Assembly: GCA_012728855.1 (NCBI GenBank)
Contig: JAAYEH010000721.1
Coordinates: 1-41,028 of the forward strand
Direction of reading: 5' to 3'
Source: Rhodopirellula sp.
Lineage (GTDB): Bacteria; Planctomycetota; Planctomycetia; Pirellulales; Thermoguttaceae
DNA length: 41,028 nt
Shown: positions 35,785 through 41,028 of the stretch, in pieces
Numbering within the stretch: the stretch's first letter is position 1
Layout of the letters: the number at the start of each line of letters is the position of its first letter
Position numbers and translations under genes: made by a program
The notes under the pieces: generated by a model
What the model was told of the DNA's origin: nothing
The model's database searches: none
What the model saw: only the letters and a program-made list of their open reading frames with translations

Positions 35785-36394
35785 CCCAACCAACCCTACT
35801 TGGTGGACGACGATGGTGATAGTAGTAGCGCGGCGGGCCCCAATAGGGATGGCCGTAGTGGTATTCTTCCACGATCACCGGCGCGGGCGCCGGTTCGCGG
35901 ACGATAATGGTTTCCTGGGGGCGGGGCGTCGGCTGCTCCTGCATCGCCTGGATCACCCGCGTGCTCACTCCCTGGTTCTGCAATGAAATCAGGTCGCTCG
36001 TCTGAAGAGGCCGGCTCGTGCCGTGGACGCGAATATGCGTGACGATCAATTCCGGGTCAACGCCGGCGCGGGTCATCGCGACCACGTCATCGACGGTAAC
36101 CGCGCCAGCCGCCACTTGCCGACCGAGTTGCGATTCGATCATGGCCCGATTGCGGGCCTCGACCTCGTCCATTTCCGAACCGACCGCCGCCCCGGTCAGC
36201 GCCCCCACTCCGGCCCCAATCGCGGCTCCAGCCCCGGTGTTGCCCACCGCATTGCCCACCAATGCGCCGACCCCGGCACCGGTGAGCCCTCCAAACAGGG
36301 CGCCGCGATCCGCGTGATAGGGAGAGGCACACCCCGAAGCCCAAAAAGCGACTGCGGCACTCAGTGCGAGCAGAGTCCTTTGCCCACAATTCAT
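35765..36394 (-). CDS. Glycine-zipper lipoprotein
   Basis: 209 residues from the ATG at 36394 (GGGGAG eight bases upstream). A lipoprotein signal ends in the lipobox FWASGC, with C22 the lipidated residue. Residues ~30-72 are a Gly/Ala repeat (GGLTGAGVGALVG, then GAAIGAGVGALTG) of the glycine-zipper type that inserts in membranes, as in the 17-kDa surface antigen and OmpA-like zipper families. The middle is helical. The C-terminal ~45 residues are rich in Pro, Tyr and His (YHYGHPYWGPPRYYYHH), perhaps surface exposed. It probably sits in the outer membrane. It starts the five-gene run to pabA, but its envelope role looks unrelated to pterin synthesis. Confidence 0.85.
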   Translation of the reverse strand: MNCGQRTLLALSAAVAFWASGCASPYHADRGALFGGLTGAGVGALVGNAVGNTGAGAAIGAGVGALTGAAVGSEMDEVEARNRAMIESQLGRQVAAGAVTVDDVVAMTRAGVDPELIVTHIRVHGTSRPLQTSDLISLQNQGVSTRVIQAMQEQPTPRPQETIIVREPAPAPVIVEEYHYGHPYWGPPRYYYHHRRPPSRVGWGVSIHN

Positions 36395-36810
36395 GCGAGT
36401 TTCTCCCCGAGAAATCGATCCTGTGCTGAAAAAGCGTCGTCCCCACACTCCCTGTCCGAACGCGGCGGGCCACGGAGTGTCTCGCCTACACTACCTATCG
36501 GCTCCGACGGTAGTCGACACGAAACAAGATTATGCAGGTGCCATTGCTCCGCGTCAAGAAAGTCTGGGAAGTCTGCGCAACTTTCGGCGAATAGGCGGCA
36601 AACCAATCTAGCAAACTACGCATACCACCCTCGTTGCACATTCTTTCCCATTTTCCTTGCTGTCCTGTTCCCGTCTTTTCTCTGCGATCTACATCTTTCT
36701 TATCCGTGTGCCTCTATCCGTCTGCGCTCCAAGGATTTGCACACTGCTCTAACCCATCCCCCCCGCCAAAATCACGGCATGGTTCAAATCTCGACGTTGG
36801 CCGGTACCAC
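36395..36810. other. Intergenic stretch, no gene seen
   Basis: About 415 bases between the lipoprotein leader and the paired palindromes. The stretch is T/C-rich around 36620-36760. Open frames here lack ribosome sites and protein-like composition. No promoter for the minus-strand operon stands out. Confidence 0.5.
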
Positions 36811-36814
36811 AGGG

Positions 36815-36922
36815 TAGATCCCGCTTGCCGAGCGGGATCTGGTCTCGGAGTTGGCGTCCTATCGCCCCACCGAGTGGGGACTTCACTTAGCCGCTCAGAT
36901 CCCGCTCGGCAAGCGGGATCTA
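36815..36922. repeat. Inverted pair of palindromes (BIME-like)
   Basis: TAGATCCCGCTTGCCG plus AGCGGGATCT at 36815-36840 is itself a near-palindrome, and an exact inverted copy lies at 36897-36922 (26 of 26 bases). Between them is a third small hairpin, CCCCAC-CGA-GTGGGG (36865-36879). The layout matches bacterial interspersed mosaic elements made of paired REPs. No transposase or RAYT gene is in the window. Confidence 0.8.
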
Positions 36923-36965
36923 CTTGCTGTGACCCGCTCTTGAACCAGGCCCGAATTCCACCTGC

Positions 36966-36994
36966 TTGCTTCCCCGCGCCACCGCAAGTACAAT
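36966..36994 (+). promoter_or_regulatory. Promoter of the leader RNA and PLP-enzyme gene
   Basis: TTGCTT at 36966-36971, 17 bp, TACAAT at 36989-36994: four and five of six consensus bases at ideal spacing. Transcription would start near 37001, 196 bases before the PLP-enzyme ATG. Confidence 0.6.
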
Positions 36995-37000
36995 GGCTGG

Positions 37001-37133
37001 CTGATGGGATTTGCGGCCGCTTGCAGCCAGACCTGCTAAAGTGCCATCGCCGTCGAGTTGTCTGTAGTTTGTCGGCGATCCAACTGAAAGAAGCCTGCCG
37101 CGACCGCCTTCGGGCCCCCGTCGCGGTTTTTTT
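37001..37133 (+). ncRNA. Candidate attenuator/riboswitch-like leader or small RNA
   Basis: About 132 bases between a promoter and a terminator, ending 63 bases before a Cys/Met-type PLP enzyme. A hairpin ATCGCCG/CGGCGAT closes 37046-37079, with AGTTG in its loop (37056-37060) and CAACT just after it (37081-37085), a possible though sterically tight pseudoknot. The 5' segment GCGGCCGC plus GCAG (37013-37026) can pair with 37095-37107, which contains the left half of the terminator stem, so the two structures exclude each other. It matches no riboswitch class I can recall; it could also be a stand-alone small RNA. Confidence 0.5.
37098..37133 (+). terminator. Rho-independent terminator within the PLP-gene leader
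   Basis: CCGCGAC (37098-37104), a 15-base loop, GTCGCGG (37120-37126), then seven T's. There is no protein gene before it on this strand, so it ends either a small RNA or an attenuated leader. Confidence 0.75.
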
Positions 37134-37196
37134 ATGCAACCATCCGCCGCCGCCCGCGCGTGATCCAACTATCGAACTTGGAGCTTCATTCCCGCC

Positions 37197-38405
37197 ATGA
37201 CCGCGAATACCGCATCCCCCGACGCCACAGGCTCCGCCCCCAAAACCTCCACCCTGGCAGTTCATGCCGGCGAGGACCGCTTGAAGCCCTGTTTTTCCAT
37301 CACCGATCCGATCTTTTGCGCGGCCACCTATACCTTTCCCGACAGTCAGGCGGTCGTCGACTACGTCGAGCAGAAACAACCGCGCGAGGAATACGGCCGC
37401 TACGGCAACCCTAGCGAAAAGGTCGCGGAGCGAAAACTGGCGGCCCTGGAAGGGGGCGAGGCGGCCGTGCTGTACGGCACCGGGATGGCGGCGGTGGCCG
37501 GGCTACTGATGGCCAAGTTGCAGGCCGGCGACGAGATCGTGCTCTTCGACGAGTGTTATCATCGCAGCCGCGAGTTCTGCACCAAGCACCTCGCCAAGTT
37601 CGGCGTCGTCACCCGGCAGATCCCGGCCTGCGACTACGAACAAATGGAAGCGGCCATCACCCCCAAGACCAAGTTGCTGATCAGCGAATCGCCCACGAAC
37701 CCGCACCTCAGCGTCGTCGATCTCGATCGTTTCGCCGAGTTGGGACGCATGCACCACGTTGAGACCTTGATCGACGCCACCCTGGCAACTCCCTACAACC
37801 TCCGTCCGCTTGAGGCGGGCGTCGATTACGTGCTCCACTCCTGCACCAAGTATCTCGCCGGTCATAACGATCTGTTGGCCGGAGCGATCGTCGGCAGCGA
37901 GAAGAAACTCGAGTCGGTCCGCAAGCTTCGCGGTGTGATGGGCATGGTCAACGGACCGCACAATATCTACCTTCTCTTGCGTGGGCTGAAGACGTTCGAA
38001 TTGCGAATGCAGCGGCACAACGAGAACGGCCTGGCAGTGGCGGAATTCCTCGAAAACCACCCGCGAGTGGAAAAGGTCTTTTATCCCGGCCTTCCCAGCC
38101 ATCGCGACTATTCCGTGGCCCGGCGGACGATGCGAGGCTACGGCGGGCTGATCACCTTCCTCATCAAGGACGCCGACTGGCGGGAAACCGCCGCAATCGT
38201 CGATGCGGTTCGCATCCCGCGGATTGCGCCGAGCCTGGGCGGGGTGGAATCGTTGATCGAGCAGCCGATCCTGATGAGCTACCACGATTTTACGATGGAG
38301 CAACGCCGCGCGATCGGCATTCTGGACAACATGATCCGCCTGGCCTGCGGTATCGAGAACAGCGAAGACCTGATCGAGGACTTGGCACAGGCTCTGGAAC
38401 GATGA
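37197..38405 (+). CDS. Cys/Met-metabolism PLP-dependent enzyme (cystathionine gamma-synthase/lyase family)
   Basis: 402 residues. Fold type I PLP enzyme: YGRYGNPSEKVAE (66-78), the Gly-rich LYGTGMAAV near 92, the SPTNPHLSVVDL segment and the PLP lysine K218 in HSCTKYLAGHND. YxRxxNP and the SxTK context place it with MetB/MetC/MetY/MGL enzymes. Whether it does gamma-synthase, gamma-lyase, beta-lyase or sulfhydrylase chemistry cannot be told from sequence, so no symbol is given. Cytoplasmic, sulfur amino acid metabolism. The leader upstream may regulate it by attenuation. The ribosome site is weak (GGAG about 13 bases off). Its stop overlaps the cinA start as ATGA. Confidence 0.93.
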   Translation: MTANTASPDATGSAPKTSTLAVHAGEDRLKPCFSITDPIFCAATYTFPDSQAVVDYVEQKQPREEYGRYGNPSEKVAERKLAALEGGEAAVLYGTGMAAVAGLLMAKLQAGDEIVLFDECYHRSREFCTKHLAKFGVVTRQIPACDYEQMEAAITPKTKLLISESPTNPHLSVVDLDRFAELGRMHHVETLIDATLATPYNLRPLEAGVDYVLHSCTKYLAGHNDLLAGAIVGSEKKLESVRKLRGVMGMVNGPHNIYLLLRGLKTFELRMQRHNENGLAVAEFLENHPRVEKVFYPGLPSHRDYSVARRTMRGYGGLITFLIKDADWRETAAIVDAVRIPRIAPSLGGVESLIEQPILMSYHDFTMEQRRAIGILDNMIRLACGIENSEDLIEDLAQALER

Positions 38406-39682
38406 AAGCCGAGATCCTCAGTATCGGCGACGAGATCACCAGCGGGCAACTGCTCGACACCAACGCCCAATGGCTCAGCCGGCGGCTGGAGGAGATGGGC
38501 GTTCGCGTCCTCTACCACACCACCGTCGGCGACGAACTCGATGCCATTGTCGCCGCCTTTCGTGCGGCGATCCAGCGTTGCGACGTGATCCTCGCCACCG
38601 GCGGCCTCGGCCCCACGGCCGACGATCTCACCCGTGAGGCAATCGCTCGGGCTGCCGGCCGCGACTTGCTCGTCCGCGAAGAAGCCCTCGACCACATCCG
38701 CGCTCTCTTCGCTCGCCGGCGGCGCGAAATGCCCGAGCGAAATACGGTCCAGGCGTTTTTCCCCGTCGGTAGCCAGATTATTCCTAATCCCAACGGCACC
38801 GCGCCGGGGATCGACATTACGATCGAGAGATCCGCAGGATCGCCGGCGAGGATCTTCGCCTTGCCGGGTGTGCCCGCGGAGATGATCGAAATGTGGAACG
38901 AGACCGTAGCGCCACGTCTCCGCCTCGGCGGGGCGGGTCAGCGAACGGTCCGCCATCGCAAGATCCGCTGTTTCGGGGCGGGCGAAAGCCAGATCGAAGC
39001 GATGCTGCCCGATCTGATTCGCCGGGGCCGGATACCGCGGGTGGGAATCAATGCCAGCAAGGCCACGATCATCCTTCGCATCACCGCCGAAGGGGCCACA
39101 CCTGAAGAGTGCGACGCTGCCATCGAACCGACCGCCGCCACGATCTACCAATGCCTCGGCGACCTCGTTTTCGGAGAAGGCGAGGAGGAACTCCAGCACG
39201 CCGTGGTCCGACTGCTCCGCCGCGCCGGCCGAACGTTGGCTACGGCCGAGTGGGGGACTGCCGGCCTGTTGGCGGATTGGCTGGGGGAGATGGCGGCAAG
39301 CGACGATTGCTATCTCGGTGGAACGATTGTCTCCAGCATTTCTTCGCTGGAGAAAATCATCTCTCTGCCGCCGGAAGGCGAGAAAACCCTCGAGGCCGAT
39401 CCCGCTGAAGTCGCCAAAGCGATGGCCGAACGGTGCCGCAGACAGTTTGGTGCCGACTACACCCTTGCCGTGAGTCGTTTTCCCTTCGCGGACGGCCCCT
39501 CCGGCGAACCGGAGCAAGTCTTCTTGGCCTTGGCATCCGCCGACTCGGTTCAGGCCAAGTCGCTGCCTTTCGCCGGCCACCCCGCGCTGCTGAAGGTCTA
39601 CATCGCCAAGCAAGCCCTGAATTTCGCGCGGTTGGCCTTGCTGGCCGATCTACGTCGCGTCAATCCTGCAGTTCCAGCTTGA
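38402..39682 (+). CDS. cinA: CinA-family protein with altered PncC domain
   Basis: 426 residues, usual length. Residues 1-170 are the MoCF-like domain (MKAEILSIGDEITSGQLLDTN, LATGGLGPTADDLT, LPGVPAEM), which in CinA is linked to ADP-ribose pyrophosphatase activity. Residues ~265-420 are the PncC-type domain, normally NMN amidohydrolase. The family motif AESCTGG is here AEWGTAG (E283 to G288), replacing the Ser thought to be catalytic, so deamidase activity is doubtful. Coupled by ATGA overlap to the PLP gene. The last 23 bp overlap the 3' end of the lipoprotein gene on the other strand. Confidence 0.92.
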   Translation: MKAEILSIGDEITSGQLLDTNAQWLSRRLEEMGVRVLYHTTVGDELDAIVAAFRAAIQRCDVILATGGLGPTADDLTREAIARAAGRDLLVREEALDHIRALFARRRREMPERNTVQAFFPVGSQIIPNPNGTAPGIDITIERSAGSPARIFALPGVPAEMIEMWNETVAPRLRLGGAGQRTVRHRKIRCFGAGESQIEAMLPDLIRRGRIPRVGINASKATIILRITAEGATPEECDAAIEPTAATIYQCLGDLVFGEGEEELQHAVVRLLRRAGRTLATAEWGTAGLLADWLGEMAASDDCYLGGTIVSSISSLEKIISLPPEGEKTLEADPAEVAKAMAERCRRQFGADYTLAVSRFPFADGPSGEPEQVFLALASADSVQAKSLPFAGHPALLKVYIAKQALNFARLALLADLRRVNPAVPA

Positions 39683-40118
39683 TTTCGTTGTCTTCGCCCG
39701 GCTTGACCTCTGCGGTCAGCGGGCTGGTCGACGGATCGGTGTATTTTTTGGGGATGGGGGTCACGCCGGCGGTTTGCGCCTCCAACCCGGGTATGGCGTC
39801 TAATGGCATTACTTGAACAGTGACGACGTGCTTTCCCAACACGGCGCCGTCGCCCGGATCGTAGCTACTAAGCGTAAACCGACCCTCTGCGTCCGTTCGC
39901 CCCACTCCCGTATGCTCTTCTGTCTGCGGATGAAAAGTCACCTCGGCCTGGTCAACTGGTTGTCCCTTGTAAAGAACAACCCCGGTCACAGAAGCAGTTT
40001 CGGGCACGTCTTTTCGTCCGCCACATCCCGCCAGTCCCAACACAAGGCAAACGGCCATCAGTGCCAGACATGCATAAGTTGTGGTCAACGCCTGTGCTCG
40101 TCGAGTCATGCGCTTCAT
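39660..40118 (-). CDS. Small lipoprotein with carboxypeptidase-regulatory-like domain
   Basis: 152 residues. A lipoprotein signal ends in LVLGLAGC (C32), followed by GGRKDVPE. The rest is a transthyretin-like beta-sandwich: ASVTGVVLYKGQPVDQAEVTF, GRTDAEGRFTLSSY and a final EDNEIKLEL strand. Proteins of this type are abundant in Planctomycetes and often encoded beside DUF1559 genes, as here (the partial gene begins upstream on the same strand). Function unknown, presumably at the envelope. The ribosome site is weak; an ATG nine bases downstream is an alternative. Confidence 0.88.
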   Translation of the reverse strand: MKRMTRRAQALTTTYACLALMAVCLVLGLAGCGGRKDVPETASVTGVVLYKGQPVDQAEVTFHPQTEEHTGVGRTDAEGRFTLSSYDPGDGAVLGKHVVTVQVMPLDAIPGLEAQTAGVTPIPKKYTDPSTSPLTAEVKPGEDNEIKLELQD

Positions 40119-40303
40119 GGGTGTTTCTTTCTGTTGTAAGATGAAATTCTTGATGTCTGGACGAATACAACTCTAAACAGAAGCCTCCTCGGCTCGCGCA
40201 ACGCCCGCCTCCCGAGACGCGGCAAGCCGATGCAACGCAAAACAGAAGCAATTCGGATGCCCACCCCACGGGTCATACTCCGCACAGCCGTGCCTGATCC
40301 AGT

Positions 40304-41028
40304 CTAGTGGGGAGCTCCGCCTACCGGCAAACCGTCCTGATGATTGGCGACCTGTTGGAAGACGATCTGTTCCATCGTCTCGCTGAGGAAACTCACGCTG
40401 CCGTCGGCGTAGCAGGCATTGATGCCTCCCGGGTGGAAGCTGACGACGGAGTATCGGACCCCGCCGGCGCACCAAGCTGGGCAGCCTGTGGGAAATGTCG
40501 TGTGATTCGGGCACAATTCGCGGATCTGGTTGATCCGGTAATCGGTAACCGCCCACACACCGTTAGCCGCGCTCCAGGCAACCCAACAGGAATAGCTCGG
40601 CGACCGCTCGCCAAGGGCCAGCACGTTCGACGTCCCGTCCAGAATATCCCGAAACCGAACTGGCCGTGAAGGCACTCGCTCGAATAGACCGTTCGGTGGT
40701 TCATTATCAAACCCAATGCCTTGGAATCCCATGTAACACGTCACACCCGCGGGTCCGTTTGCCATAGGAGCGGGAACAGAGTTGGCGGCAGGATAAGGCC
40801 ATGAGGTCGCCAAATCGCTCCGCACAGCGAGCGTCGGATCACTTGGGCAGAGCAGTGCGTTGATCGGCTGCTGAATCAAGTCAAGGTTCGTGCTAGCGGT
40901 CGAATCGGTGAGTGTGACTTTGAAATTGAGTTGATCGTAGATCGCGCCCTGTTCGAAGAAGGGCAAAGTCGCGGCGATCCAACTGAACCCATTGGGGCCC
41001 GGTATCGTCGGCCGCGGCCGATTGTTCA
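40304..41028 (-). CDS. DUF1559 prepilin-type protein, 5' part outside the window
   Basis: The frame runs open to the window edge, so the N-terminus (including any prepilin-like methylation motif) is not visible; an internal ATG-like start at 40966 should not be used. About 241 residues are seen. LPFFEQG, ICPSDP-like LLCPSDP, DGTSNVLALGERS and the C-terminal SFHPGGINACYADGSVSFL (the H-X9-DG signature) are typical of DUF1559, a family massively expanded in Planctomycetes and thought to be pseudopilin-like surface or secretion components. It precedes the small lipoprotein gene by 185 bp on the same strand. Confidence 0.92.
   Translation of the reverse strand, partial: NNRPRPTIPGPNGFSWIAATLPFFEQGAIYDQLNFKVTLTDSTASTNLDLIQQPINALLCPSDPTLAVRSDLATSWPYPAANSVPAPMANGPAGVTCYMGFQGIGFDNEPPNGLFERVPSRPVRFRDILDGTSNVLALGERSPSYSCWVAWSAANGVWAVTDYRINQIRELCPNHTTFPTGCPAWCAGGVRYSVVSFHPGGINACYADGSVSFLSETMEQIVFQQVANHQDGLPVGGAPH

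Noticed and set aside
36783..36800. GGTTCAAATCTC, resembling a tRNA T-arm
   Set aside because: No acceptor, D or anticodon arms can be built around it at the right distances.
36634..37200. 188-codon plus-strand frame across the palindrome pair and leader
   Set aside because: It runs through repeats and a terminator and has no ribosome site; the non-coding reading explains the sequence better.

Overview
The window looks like chromosome from a high-GC planctomycete, probably Pirellulales-like. The evidence is a DUF1559 prepilin-type gene (H-X9-DG end), small lipoproteins with a carboxypeptidase-regulatory-like domain, a secreted sulfatase beside very large secreted carbohydrate enzymes, a Tat-exported sugar isomerase, a methanopterin-type dihydropteroate synthase homologue next to pabA/pabB, and the futalosine route to menaquinone. 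Most genes lie on the minus strand in short, tightly coupled operons. I see no rRNA, tRNA, CRISPR array, prophage or complete insertion sequence.

Layout. 1-5.3 kb: two convergent genes for large secreted glycoside-hydrolase-like proteins, the first cut by the window edge. 5.5-10.5 kb: a minus-strand run mqnA-mqnC-ABC ATPase-ABC permease, the permease being fused to a CPBP (CAAX-type) membrane protease. 10.6-13.4 kb: a winged-helix/AAA+ ATPase facing hemL tail to tail. 13.5-17.4 kb: a GH51 arabinofuranosidase, then greA and a Tat-secreted hydroxypyruvate-isomerase-like protein. 17.4-18.5 kb: a broken DUF4058 gene among hairpins and a REP-like repeat. 18.4-24.1 kb: a Gld-type ABC operon (ATPase, GldF-GldG fusion, DUF4340 protein) ending at a strong terminator. 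24.7-27.4 kb: a sulfatase, a disordered secreted protein and an ABM-family monooxygenase. 27.7-31 kb: an 1105-residue secreted glycoside-hydrolase-like protein. 31-31.5 kb: the tail of a decayed GxxExxY gene between degenerate repeats. 31.5-36.4 kb: an operon of a glycine-zipper lipoprotein, an SDR protein lacking its catalytic Tyr, a DHPS-like protein, pabB and pabA, best read as part of tetrahydromethanopterin and/or folate synthesis. 36.8-39.7 kb: an inverted pair of palindromes, a promoter-leader-terminator unit that looks like an attenuator, then a Cys/Met-type PLP enzyme and cinA. 39.7-41 kb: a lipoprotein and a partial DUF1559 gene.

How it fits together. The sulfatase, GH51 enzyme and three glycoside-hydrolase-like proteins fit a cell that breaks down sulfated or branched polysaccharides. 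mqnA/mqnC and hemL supply quinone and haem, and pabB/pabA plus the DHPS-like protein supply a pterin C1 carrier. Two ABC systems (Nat-type with a fused protease, and Gld-type) are envelope functions with unknown cargo.

The least expected signals are non-coding. Two unrelated MITE-like elements, each with perfect terminal repeats and target duplications, carry the same inner GGGGACTGG/CCTGTCCCC palindrome, and a third copy lies in opposite orientation. Upstream of the PLP gene there is a candidate new leader RNA with mutually exclusive terminator and antiterminator pairings.
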